From an uncultured Cryomorphaceae bacterium (GTDB taxonomy: Bacteria > Bacteroidota > Bacteroidia > Flavobacteriales > Schleiferiaceae), in NCBI GenBank assembly GCA_913060465.1, contig CAJXTR010000006.1, forward strand, positions 1 through 37,014: a stretch of 37,014 nucleotides of DNA, in the 5' to 3' direction. Positions 9,624 through 18,315 of this stretch are shown here, one piece after another. The translations under genes were made by a program, and so were the position numbers. Positions within the stretch are counted from its first letter, which is position 1. The number at the start of each line of letters is the position of its first letter. The notes under the pieces are model-generated. The model was not told the origin of the DNA, made no database searches, and saw only the letters and a program-made list of their open reading frames with translations.

Positions 9624-10325
9624 TCAAAGTCCTAGGACATCACGCATATCAAAGGCTCCAACCTTTCCCGGAAGCCACTCTGCGGCAATGACCGCACCTA
9701 GTGCAAACCCTTCTCGACTGTGCGCCTCATGTTTTAAGGAAATGGTATCAATGGAACTGGCATAGCTGACTTCATGCGTTCCAAAATAGGGATCAATACG
9801 ATCGGCTGAAATGGAAATTTTCCCTTCTTCTCCGGACATTGTCCAACCGGTGAGCTCATCGTAAGATGACAAGACGCCTTCTGCTGCCGTGATGGCTGTT
9901 CCAGAAGGCGCATCCTTCTTACCAGTATGATGTATTTCATGGATAGTAGGTACATATTCAGGATGGTCACTCATTAATCGGGCGAGGCGTTCGTTCATGA
10001 CGAAAAAGAGGTTCACCCCGAGCGAAAAGTTCGAAGCGTAAAGGAACCCTACTTGGTTTGCCTGTGCAGCAGCGTCGGCATCACCTTTATGTTCAAGCCA
10101 TCCTGTAGTTCCACTTACCACAGGAATTCGGAGTTCTAGTAGGTTCATGATGTTTTCCCTTGCCGCGTCTGGTTGGGTGAACTCAATGGCAACATCTACA
10201 CCCCTCAACTCATCGGTATTAAAACTACCTCCTTTGTGTATGTAAGAGATAGTATGTCCACGTTGGGTTGCAATCTTTTCGACCGTTTTACCCATTCTTC
10301 CGTATCCTATAATGGCGATGTTCAT
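9624..10325 (-). CDS. dapB: 4-hydroxy-tetrahydrodipicolinate reductase
   Basis: MNIAIIGYGRMGKTVEK, VVSGTTGW, EIHHTGKKDAPSGTA signature. Confidence 0.93.
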   Translation of the reverse strand: MNIAIIGYGRMGKTVEKIATQRGHTISYIHKGGSFNTDELRGVDVAIEFTQPDAARENIMNLLELRIPVVSGTTGWLEHKGDADAAAQANQVGFLYASNFSLGVNLFFVMNERLARLMSDHPEYVPTIHEIHHTGKKDAPSGTAITAAEGVLSSYDELTGWTMSGEEGKISISADRIDPYFGTHEVSYASSIDTISLKHEAHSREGFALGAVIAAEWLPGKVGAFDMRDVLGL

Positions 10326-10930
10326 GGTAGTGTGTAAGTTAAGCGAAGTCCAGGTGCCGAGACTAATGACTCTTGATTCGCAAAATATTGTTTAGTAGTT
10401 AGTTGAGGTCGTATACTTAAATCATCACTCACGTCAAAATCATGGAGATGTGCATCAATATTTGCATCTAAAATGCCCAGGAGGTAGATACCTAAAACAC
10501 CGAAAAGCGCATATTCGCGTTGGGTTCTTAATTGCTCCATGTATCCAATTGATTCCTGCGCTACACCGTTTGCGGTATTTTGATAAAATGGGGAAGGAAC
10601 ACCGGTAAAAATTTCTGGTGCGGCAGCCTCTAACTCACTTCTTGTTGTGAGGCTTGGATTGTCAATGATGAATTGTAAAACGCTTTCGTAGGCATTGAAT
10701 TGACCGTTTAGTTGACCATAATAGTAAACGGTACCACCAATACCACCCCAAAAAAGTGGTGCCTTCCAATACTTCCCATTATAAATCTGACCAGCTCCTG
10801 GAATTAACGAAAGGGTGGTGGCTAGCTTTATATTGTGTGCCTGTGCTGGGGTATGCAAGCTATCCTGATGTTGTGCTTTCCCTTGGGGGCCAAGGAAAAA
10901 AAATAGAACAATCAGTAGCGCAGGTCTCAT
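10322..10930 (-). CDS. DUF5683 family protein
   Basis: 202 aa; signal peptide, LATTLSLIPGAGQIYNGKYWKAPLFWGGIGG; 4-nt overlaps with parB and dapB. Confidence 0.75.
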   Translation of the reverse strand: MRPALLIVLFFFLGPQGKAQHQDSLHTPAQAHNIKLATTLSLIPGAGQIYNGKYWKAPLFWGGIGGTVYYYGQLNGQFNAYESVLQFIIDNPSLTTRSELEAAAPEIFTGVPSPFYQNTANGVAQESIGYMEQLRTQREYALFGVLGIYLLGILDANIDAHLHDFDVSDDLSIRPQLTTKQYFANQESLVSAPGLRLTYTLP

Positions 10931-11847
10931 GAATTAAACTTCGAAATGATACGCTGCAGGTCTTCGTCAGAAGTAAAATCAATTAGGATTTTCCCTTTCC
11001 CGTTAGCTTTCATTTGAATGTTCACTTTGGAAGAGAAATAGTTACCCAAGTCTTTGGAGAGTGCTTCTATACTTGGGTTTGCGGGAGTCGGTGATTTTGC
11101 CGGCTTAGGGGATTTAATAGATTGCGCTAAGGCTTCGGTTTGGCGTACACTCAAGCCACCTTTAAGAATTTTTTTATACAAAGCAATCTGATCATTCTCA
11201 GAAGGCAAATTCAACAACGCTCGTGCATGCCCCACTGAAAAAACAACAGAGGCAGCACCATCGCCATTTTCGTCAAGGCTTTCATTACGGTGAATGTCAC
11301 GGAGTTCAGCTTGAATGATTGCGGGTAATCTTAGTAGGCGCATAAAGTTCGTAATGGTCGAACGTCCTTTACCTAAACGCTTGGCGACTTCTTCTTGAGT
11401 AAGGCCCAATTCATCCATCATGCGTTTACAAGAATACGCCATCTCAATAGGGTCGAGGTCCTCACGTTGCAAGTTCTCAACGATTGCCAACTCGAGCATG
11501 TTCCTATCATCAGCTAATCTGATGTAGGCTGGAATCTCTGTTAATCCAGCGATTTGAGAAGCTCTGAACCTGCGCTCACCCGAGATTAACTCGAATTTCA
11601 TACCATTCTTGCGAACGGTTATAGGCTGAATAATACCTAGTTCGCTAATACTTTGGGCTAGCTCAACCAAAGCATCATTATCAAAGTTAGAACGAGGTTG
11701 AAATGGGTTCGTAGTGATATCTTCGATGGAAATCATAGCGACCTTGCCTACGAGCTTTTCAGCGCCCGCATCAGTCACTTTATTCACCTTAGCGATTTCT
11801 TCACCAAGAATAGCCGAAAGGCCTTTTCCCATTGCTCGTTTTGCCAT
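10927..11847 (-). CDS. parB: Chromosome partitioning protein ParB
   Basis: ISIEDITTNPFQPRSNFD, GERRFRASQ, AIVENLQREDLDPIEMA; HTH LTQEEVAKRLGKGRSTITNFMRLL. Confidence 0.95.
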   Translation of the reverse strand: MAKRAMGKGLSAILGEEIAKVNKVTDAGAEKLVGKVAMISIEDITTNPFQPRSNFDNDALVELAQSISELGIIQPITVRKNGMKFELISGERRFRASQIAGLTEIPAYIRLADDRNMLELAIVENLQREDLDPIEMAYSCKRMMDELGLTQEEVAKRLGKGRSTITNFMRLLRLPAIIQAELRDIHRNESLDENGDGAASVVFSVGHARALLNLPSENDQIALYKKILKGGLSVRQTEALAQSIKSPKPAKSPTPANPSIEALSKDLGNYFSSKVNIQMKANGKGKILIDFTSDEDLQRIISKFNS

Positions 11848-11848
11848 A

Positions 11849-12613
11849 TTACCCTTGTTTTGCGAGTATCTCTTGTGCTAAAGTAAGATAATTCTCTGCG
11901 CCTTTGCTCCCGGCATCGTAAGTAAGAATATTCTCACCGTAGCTAGGGGCTTCACTCAATTTTACATTTCTGTGGATTACAGATTCGAAAACCAATCCTT
12001 CGAAATGGTTTCTAACCTCATCAGCCACCTGGTTCGAAAGTCGTAATCTACTGTCAAACATCGTCAAAAGAAGCCCTTCAATCTCCAAATCTGGATTGTG
12101 CAGTTCTTGTACTTTCTTAATGGTATTCAACAACTTTCCTAACCCCTCGAGTGCATAGTATTCGCACTGAATAGGCACTAAAATGGAATTTGCCGCCGTC
12201 AAGGCATTTAGTGTAATAAGGCCTAAAGACGGAGCGCAGTCGATGATAATGTAGTCGTAATCCTCTTTGATCGTCTCCAAAGCTTTCTTTAAAAAGTACT
12301 CTCGCTTTGGTTGGTCGATAATTTCCAACTCTACTGCGACTAAATCCAAATGTGCAGGTATGATGCTCACACCAGGGGCATCCGTTGATTGCACTAAAGA
12401 ACGAGCATCTTTGGCACCTTCGATCAGCTCGTAGGTTCCTTCTAAGGCTTGTTCTGGGTTGAGGCCGAGTCCACTTGTTGCATTTGCTTGAGGATCCGCA
12501 TCTACAATCAAAACACGCTTTTCGAGCGCACCTAAAGCTGCACTAAGATTTACAGCGGTGGTGGTTTTACCGACGCCGCCTTTTTGGTTTGCAATCGCAA
12601 TAATTCTAGCCAT
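11849..12613 (-). CDS. parA: Chromosome partitioning ATPase ParA/Soj
   Basis: Deviant Walker A IIAIANQKGGVGKTTTAVNLSAALG; VDADPQANATSGLG. Confidence 0.96.
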   Translation of the reverse strand: MARIIAIANQKGGVGKTTTAVNLSAALGALEKRVLIVDADPQANATSGLGLNPEQALEGTYELIEGAKDARSLVQSTDAPGVSIIPAHLDLVAVELEIIDQPKREYFLKKALETIKEDYDYIIIDCAPSLGLITLNALTAANSILVPIQCEYYALEGLGKLLNTIKKVQELHNPDLEIEGLLLTMFDSRLRLSNQVADEVRNHFEGLVFESVIHRNVKLSEAPSYGENILTYDAGSKGAENYLTLAQEILAKQG

Positions 12614-12691
12614 AGACGAGGAGACTTAAATGAGAAACTCAAAAGTAAATCATTGAAGTACGAAATACTAAAAAAGTAATGAACACCTTGT

Positions 12692-14461
12692 TTACGATAT
12701 ATCCAATTGGCCCTCCAACTGCATTTGAATAAGTTCGGCATAATGACCGTTACTCGATTCAAGTGTCTCTGGACTGCCAGACTCAATAATAACGCCATTT
12801 TCTAGGCAGATTATTTGCTCACAGTGCTTCACGCTACTAACTCTATGGGCAATAATAATTCCACTTAAATTGGCCGTTGCTGTTCGGAGGTTATTAAGGA
12901 TGAGTTCCTCAGTTTCGGTATCTACAGCACTTAAACAATCATCCAAGACAATGACTTGTGGCTTTTTAATCAAGGCTCGAGCTATACTCACACGTTGTTT
13001 TTGTCCTCCACTCAAAGTGATTCCGCGTTCTCCAACTCTTGTTGCATAGCCTTTATCAAAACCAATTATATTTTCATGAACACCCGCAGCTTTCGCCGCA
13101 GCTTCGACCTCATCTTGGTCTAATGTATCCATGCCAAAGGCAATGTTATTGGCAATACTGTCACTGAAAAGAAAAGCTTCTTGTGGTACCCAGCCCAAGT
13201 ATTTTTTGAGCGTTGGTAGGTGCCACTCTTTTAAATCCACCCCGTCAATATAGATCGTTCCCTCTGTAGGGTCGTATTGGCGCACCATTAATGCTGCAAT
13301 GGTACTCTTTCCGGCTCCGGTCTTACCAAGGATCCCTAAGCGGGTACCGGGAGCTATGTCGAAACTCACTTTGCTTAGGGCTGTTATCCCAGAATTTGGA
13401 TAGGTGAAACTGACTTGATCGAAGGTTATAGCTCCTTTGAATTCCTTGGGCTTATAGGTGCCCGATTCAAACTCGGGTTCCTCTTTTAAGAATTCATCCA
13501 GTCGTTGCATCGACGCATCTGCACTTTGCACCAGAGAGGTCACCCAACCTATGGATGCAATTGGCCAAGTGAGGAGGTTAACGTAATAGATAAACTCTGT
13601 GATGTTTCCAGCGCTTACTTGACCTGCAAAGAATAATCGGCCACCAACATAAATGGTGATCAACGTACTGATGCCAACCATCAGAATCATCAGCGGCTGG
13701 AAAGTAGCATTGACGCGGAATAGGCGCTCATTCACTGCGCGGTATTCAATGGCTTGTTGCTTGAAATTTGAACTAAACCAAGGACTCTTATGGTAAGCCT
13801 TTATAACTCGTGTTCCAGAAAATGATTCTTGCGCAAAGGTGCTCAGTTCCGACAATTGTTCTTGAACTTTTCTCGACCGAATATGAATCAAATTTGCCAC
13901 TCGATACACCAAAAAGGCAAGAAAGGGCAGGGGAACAAGGGTCAACAGCGTCAACTTAGGGCTGACGGAAATCATGATTGAAATCACTAGTATGATGGTA
14001 AACCCTGTGTTCAAGGTATACATAATAGCGGGACCTACGTACATACGCACCTTACTTACGTCTTCGGAAATCCGATTCATTAAATCCCCCGTACTATTAT
14101 TCTTATAGAAGCGTTGCGTTAGCCTTTGGTAATGAGCGAATACAGTATTCTTTAAATCGAATTCTATGTGGCGCGACATTACAACAATGGTTTGTCGCAT
14201 GAAATACATGAAGATGCCTTGCAAAACGGCTGAGGCGATGATGTACAAGCCATATTTTACTAAAGCACCGCTCACATTCGCATCTTGTGCATTACCCGAG
14301 CGGTAATTCTCGATGATCGTTGCAATGGCATCGAAACTGTTTCTGATAAATAGGGCTGGGAAAAGCTTGAAGATTACCGAAACAATTACGAAGAATGCGC
14401 CGGCAATGAGGAGCCACTTATGTTTAAGGAAGTACGGATTTAGTTTTTTTAATGCGCTCAT
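12692..14461 (-). CDS. ABC exporter, fused TMD-NBD (MsbA-like)
   Basis: 589 aa; Walker A LGKTGAGKSTI, signature LSGGQKQRVSIARAL, Walker B VIVLDDCLSAVD. Confidence 0.93.
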   Translation of the reverse strand: MSALKKLNPYFLKHKWLLIAGAFFVIVSVIFKLFPALFIRNSFDAIATIIENYRSGNAQDANVSGALVKYGLYIIASAVLQGIFMYFMRQTIVVMSRHIEFDLKNTVFAHYQRLTQRFYKNNSTGDLMNRISEDVSKVRMYVGPAIMYTLNTGFTIILVISIMISVSPKLTLLTLVPLPFLAFLVYRVANLIHIRSRKVQEQLSELSTFAQESFSGTRVIKAYHKSPWFSSNFKQQAIEYRAVNERLFRVNATFQPLMILMVGISTLITIYVGGRLFFAGQVSAGNITEFIYYVNLLTWPIASIGWVTSLVQSADASMQRLDEFLKEEPEFESGTYKPKEFKGAITFDQVSFTYPNSGITALSKVSFDIAPGTRLGILGKTGAGKSTIAALMVRQYDPTEGTIYIDGVDLKEWHLPTLKKYLGWVPQEAFLFSDSIANNIAFGMDTLDQDEVEAAAKAAGVHENIIGFDKGYATRVGERGITLSGGQKQRVSIARALIKKPQVIVLDDCLSAVDTETEELILNNLRTATANLSGIIIAHRVSSVKHCEQIICLENGVIIESGSPETLESSNGHYAELIQMQLEGQLDIS

Positions 14462-14486
14462 TGCTCTAGGTGCCTCTTTCGAAGTG

Positions 14487-14494
14487 TATATTTG
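14487..14494 (+). promoter_or_regulatory. Bacteroidota -7 box (TATATTTG) upstream of nusB
   Basis: Exact TAnnTTTG match; possible TTG 23 nt upstream at 14461-14463; 24 nt before the small ORF at 14518. Confidence 0.4.
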
Positions 14495-14517
14495 CCGCTA
14501 TAAAAACAGTCCTTTAC

Positions 14518-14598
14518 ATGCGGAGCCTCAAAAATAACATCAGTTTGCCGAACTCGTTCACAACGATGCTCCGACTCTTCATTTATTTACAAGCATGA
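14518..14598 (+). CDS. Putative 26-aa leader ORF upstream of nusB: MRSLKNNISLPNSFTTMLRLFIYLQA
   Basis: ATG 14518, TGA 14596-14598; overlaps the nusB ATG (14595) as ATGA. Confidence 0.35.
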   Translation: MRSLKNNISLPNSFTTMLRLFIYLQA

Positions 14599-15533
14599 TT
14601 ACAAGACGACACATTCGTATCAAGGTCTTGCACCATCTATTTGCCCAAAGTTCGGACGATAGTATGGATGCAGCGCTATTGCTCAAAAATTTGAACAAAA
14701 GTTTAAATGAAGTTCATGAGCTGTTTGCTTGGGACATGAGCGCCTTCTTACGCCTATATAAAGAGGCGATGGCACAATACGAGAGAGTAGAGAGCAGAAA
14801 ACAACCGGATACAGAACTTTTAACCCGTATTGCACACTTTACGGAGTTGCCATTTTGGCAATTGTGTGAGGAGAGTAGTGCACTAACTACCTTGATCGAG
14901 GGTGCACATTGCAACTGGAGTGATTATGATCAGCATTTCCGTAACCAATGGGATGCCTTGTTTGAGAGTGATCGCTATGCTCAGTTTATAGCTGGTCCCA
15001 AGGATTTCGCTGCACAAAAACGTTTCATACGTGAACTGTATCAAATCAATATTGCGGAAAATGAATTTCTGCATGATGTCTACGAGGATCAAAATGCGCA
15101 ATGGGGCGATGATTTAGATGCTGCTCAAATGATGTCTGCAAAGGTGATCTCAAGCTGGAAAGAGACAAATACACCTTTGATCATACCGCAACTGTTTAAG
15201 GATTCGTCGGACGCTTCATTTGGTGCTATGCTAGCGCGCAAGTACTTTGAATTTAACGCAGAGAGTCAAGATCGCATTGAATCAAAAAGTCGGAACTGGG
15301 AGAGTGATCGAATTGCTAAGATGGACATCATCCTCATGAAACTTTGCATTGCCGAGTGGCGTGGTTTTGAGGAGATTCCTATCAAAGTAAGCTTGAACGA
15401 GTACCTAGATCTAAGTAAGCAATACTCTACGCCAAAAAGTTCTTCCTTTATCAATGGTATTCTTGATAAAATCGTTGCTAATTTGCAGGAGGAAGGCCTG
15501 ATCAATAAGGTGGGCCGTGGAATGATTGACTAA
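14595..15533 (+). CDS. nusB: Transcription antitermination factor NusB (long Bacteroidota form)
   Basis: 312 aa; TRRHIRIKVLHHLFAQ N-terminus; C-terminal RIAKMDIILMKLCIAEWRGFEEIPIKVSLNEYLDLSKQYSTPKSSSFINGILDKI. Confidence 0.9.
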   Translation: MITRRHIRIKVLHHLFAQSSDDSMDAALLLKNLNKSLNEVHELFAWDMSAFLRLYKEAMAQYERVESRKQPDTELLTRIAHFTELPFWQLCEESSALTTLIEGAHCNWSDYDQHFRNQWDALFESDRYAQFIAGPKDFAAQKRFIRELYQINIAENEFLHDVYEDQNAQWGDDLDAAQMMSAKVISSWKETNTPLIIPQLFKDSSDASFGAMLARKYFEFNAESQDRIESKSRNWESDRIAKMDIILMKLCIAEWRGFEEIPIKVSLNEYLDLSKQYSTPKSSSFINGILDKIVANLQEEGLINKVGRGMID

Positions 15534-15545
15534 TAACAAAAACAT

Positions 15546-15983
15546 ATGAAAAGAACAGTTTTAGCCATTGCAGCAATCGCATTCACAGTAGCTTCATGTG
15601 GAAACGCAACAGACCGCATTAAATCTTCAGACGATTCAGGAACCGAGACGATGATGGAGGCTTTGCCGGAAATCACTTTCGCAGAGGAATTCCATGATTT
15701 TGGAGAGGTTCAAGAGGGTCAGGTTGTTGAGCACACATTTACCTTTACTAACGAGGGAGAAGGTCCACTAATCATCTCTAACGCTCAAGGTTCATGTGGA
15801 TGTACTGTACCAGATTGGCCAAGACAACCTATCGCGCCTGGTCAGACCGGACAAATTAAAGTGAGTTTCAACTCTAAAGGCCGCGCAGGTCGTCAAGATA
15901 AGCGCGTTACATTAACAACAAATGCAGTTCCTCAGTCGAAGGTGTTGAATATCACATCGACTGTAATTGCTAAAGACAAGTAA
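15546..15983 (+). CDS. DUF1573 domain-containing lipoprotein
   Basis: Lipobox-like VASCGN; HDFGEVQEGQVVEHTFTFTNEGEGPLIISNAQGSCGCTVPDWP. Confidence 0.9.
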   Translation: MKRTVLAIAAIAFTVASCGNATDRIKSSDDSGTETMMEALPEITFAEEFHDFGEVQEGQVVEHTFTFTNEGEGPLIISNAQGSCGCTVPDWPRQPIAPGQTGQIKVSFNSKGRAGRQDKRVTLTTNAVPQSKVLNITSTVIAKDK

Positions 15984-15984
15984 A

Positions 15985-16278
15985 ATGCAATCAATATTTC
16001 TACAAGCTCAAGGGGGCGCTATGAGTTTACTCCCATTCGTACTTATCCTTTTGGTGATGTACCTATTTTTCTTCAGACCTCAAATGAAGAAGCAGAAAGA
16101 GGAGTCCCGATTTCGTGAAGAAGTTAAAAAAGGTGCCCGGATTGTCACGACTAGTGGAATTCATGGAAAGATTCTTGAGGTAGCTGACAAACACCTGATC
16201 ATTGAATCGGAAAACTCAAGATTAAAGATTGAGAAAAGCGCAGTCAGTAAAGAATTGAGTGCCCAATACAATCAGTAA
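15985..16278 (+). CDS. yajC: Preprotein translocase subunit YajC
   Basis: LLPFVLILLVMYLFFFRPQMKKQKEESRF...GARIVTTSGIHGKI; ATG at 15985 preferred over the track's alternative start at 15967. Confidence 0.92.
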   Translation: MQSIFLQAQGGAMSLLPFVLILLVMYLFFFRPQMKKQKEESRFREEVKKGARIVTTSGIHGKILEVADKHLIIESENSRLKIEKSAVSKELSAQYNQ

Positions 16279-16292
16279 GTTCTTAACTTAGA

Positions 16293-16316
16293 AACCGGCG
16301 AAAGCCGGTTTTTTTT
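16293..16316 (+). terminator. Intrinsic terminator after yajC, abutting the ybbR-like start codon
   Basis: AACCGGC-GAAA-GCCGGTT followed by T-run, immediately followed by ATG at 16317. Confidence 0.75.
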
Positions 16317-17204
16317 ATGCGTACAATTCAATCAAATAAATGGTTAGAGGGGGCTCTTTTCGTGGCGTTCGCATTCGCGGTCTGGTTCGCAATGCGCGTG
16401 GCTAATACAAAGGTCTCCAAGCAGATTAATATTGAATTGGTAGCTACAGGACGGGGCATCGAAGGTAAACGATGGCTTAGCGATAGTACGGCCGAAATTG
16501 CTGTGACCATCGAAGCCAGCGGTTTAGATGCTTTGTTCATGCAAAAGTTCGACCGCCGCAAAGTGGTGTTTAAATCATCGGATTTTGTTGCTTCATCCTC
16601 TTCGAAATCGTACGTCCTACGGCCAGATGTCCAGGCTATTTTACGAGAGCAATTTGGTTCAGGATATTCCTACATTCTTAGCACTGATACGGTAGTGTTT
16701 GCCTCGGAGAAAATGCTTTCTGCAAGAAAAAAGGTGCGAATCCAAAGTAAAGAATCTTTGACTAAGGCCATCGATGCACGTTGGGTAAAACGTCCGGAAT
16801 TGGAAAACGACTCAATTACCATTTTTGGCCCCAAAGAGCTCGTTGAAACTTGTGAACCGTATGTGGAGATGCCAAAAATAGAATGGCAAGGTGCTCAAAC
16901 CTTAGAATTGCCCTTGTTGGGAATTGAAAGGAGCATATCCACAGATCAACATTGGATTAAGCTAGTAGGAGAGGCAGCTCAATGGGCGGAACAGAAAGTT
17001 GAAAAGACCATTGTATATCAGAATAAATCTGTCCGTGTTGAGCTTTGGGTGAGTGGGCCGTTGAAAGAATTGGCCCAGGATAAATTTAAAGAATCCATAA
17101 CGTTGGAGTGGCGTATAGAAGGAGAGCGATTGCGTATCGATCCTTTTAGTTCTAATCCTAACGTGGTTGTATTAAGCTATTCACCCAAATATTTGCAATT
17201 ATGA
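16317..17204 (+). CDS. YbbR-like (CdaR-like) domain-containing protein
   Basis: 295 aa; single N-terminal TM and YbbR-like repeats; between yajC and coaE. Confidence 0.7.
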   Translation: MRTIQSNKWLEGALFVAFAFAVWFAMRVANTKVSKQINIELVATGRGIEGKRWLSDSTAEIAVTIEASGLDALFMQKFDRRKVVFKSSDFVASSSSKSYVLRPDVQAILREQFGSGYSYILSTDTVVFASEKMLSARKKVRIQSKESLTKAIDARWVKRPELENDSITIFGPKELVETCEPYVEMPKIEWQGAQTLELPLLGIERSISTDQHWIKLVGEAAQWAEQKVEKTIVYQNKSVRVELWVSGPLKELAQDKFKESITLEWRIEGERLRIDPFSSNPNVVVLSYSPKYLQL

Positions 17205-17785
17205 AGCCAATTGTCTGTGTTACGGGAGGAATAGGTTCTGGAAAAAGTGCCGTTTGTGCCTATTTCGCATTAAAAGGACTTCCTATTTACTACAGTGATA
17301 ATAGGGCTAAGGAAATCATGGTCGAAAATCCATCGGTTCGAGAAGCGTTGATTTCTCTTTTTGGGACAACAGTGTATTCAAATGATGGGGAACTCAATAA
17401 AGAGGTATTGGCCCAAGCTATTTTTAATAATGTTGAATTAAAGCAGCAACTTGAGCAAATTGTCCACCCGGCCGTACATGAGGATTTTAATAATTGGGCA
17501 CAATCTCAGCAAGGACCTGTTTTAATCAAAGAAACTCCCTTGGCTATTGAAAAAGGCGATACTACATGCCAAGAACTCTTAGTTGTCATGGCGAGCTCAG
17601 CAACACGCATACAACGCATACAAGCTCGAAACCCTGAGTGGAGCAACGAAGAAATAATGGCTCGAATCTCGAACCAAGTCTCTGATGAGGAGCGCAAAAA
17701 AAAGGCATCCATCCTGGTTTGGAATGATGCCTCTTTGGATGAATTATACCATCAGCTCGATCAGCTTCTCACTAAATGGATTTGA
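17201..17785 (+). CDS. coaE: Dephospho-CoA kinase
   Basis: VCVTGGIGSGKSAVCAYFALKGLPIYYSDNRAKEIM; 4-nt overlap with the upstream gene. Confidence 0.93.
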   Translation: MKPIVCVTGGIGSGKSAVCAYFALKGLPIYYSDNRAKEIMVENPSVREALISLFGTTVYSNDGELNKEVLAQAIFNNVELKQQLEQIVHPAVHEDFNNWAQSQQGPVLIKETPLAIEKGDTTCQELLVVMASSATRIQRIQARNPEWSNEEIMARISNQVSDEERKKKASILVWNDASLDELYHQLDQLLTKWI

Positions 17786-18294
17786 ACCAACCCATTCGGG
17801 TAAGATTTGGTTTTAATATTAGACCACTCTAAGACTTGGTCATTCTCCCTAAATAATGGAATTCCTTTACCCAATGTAGTTGGAATGTAGGTGAGTATCA
17901 TCTCATCGATAAGATCAAGGCTATGTAACTGAGCGTTTGTCGCACCTCCGCCAACTAACCAAATAACTTTATTTGATACCTTTTGTGCACGGAGTACATC
18001 AACAGAAGCATCGGTACTTACTGTAATACTGGGATCTGCAAGCTCGATGTCCTTAGACCTGCTCAATACAATGCACTCTTTGCCGCTGTACGGATAACCA
18101 CCTTCGAATGAAATGATTTGAGCATAGGTGTTATAGCCCATAATTATGGTGTCTACAGTATCCAAAAAGGCTGCATAGCCATAATCTTCCTCAGGCAATT
18201 CAAACCTTGGGTGGTCAAGGAAATCAATTTTTCCGTGCTCATCGGCAATGTATCCGTCTAAGGACACTGCGGTGTAAAGAATAGTTTTACTCAT
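17761..18294 (-). CDS. Dihydrofolate reductase / RibD C-terminal family protein
   Basis: 177 aa; LYTAVSLDGYIADEHGKIDFLD, TIIMGYNTYAQI, VIWLVGGGATNAQLHSLDLIDEMILTYIPTTLGKGIPLF. Confidence 0.85.
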   Translation of the reverse strand: MSKTILYTAVSLDGYIADEHGKIDFLDHPRFELPEEDYGYAAFLDTVDTIIMGYNTYAQIISFEGGYPYSGKECIVLSRSKDIELADPSITVSTDASVDVLRAQKVSNKVIWLVGGGATNAQLHSLDLIDEMILTYIPTTLGKGIPLFRENDQVLEWSNIKTKSYPNGLVQIHLVRS

Positions 18295-18315
18295 GGTAGG
18301 TTTGGTTTATACTGG

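Noticed and set aside
15018-15036. ParS-like string AACGTTTCATACGTGAACTG
   Set aside because: Two extra central bases break the palindrome; inside the nusB coding sequence.
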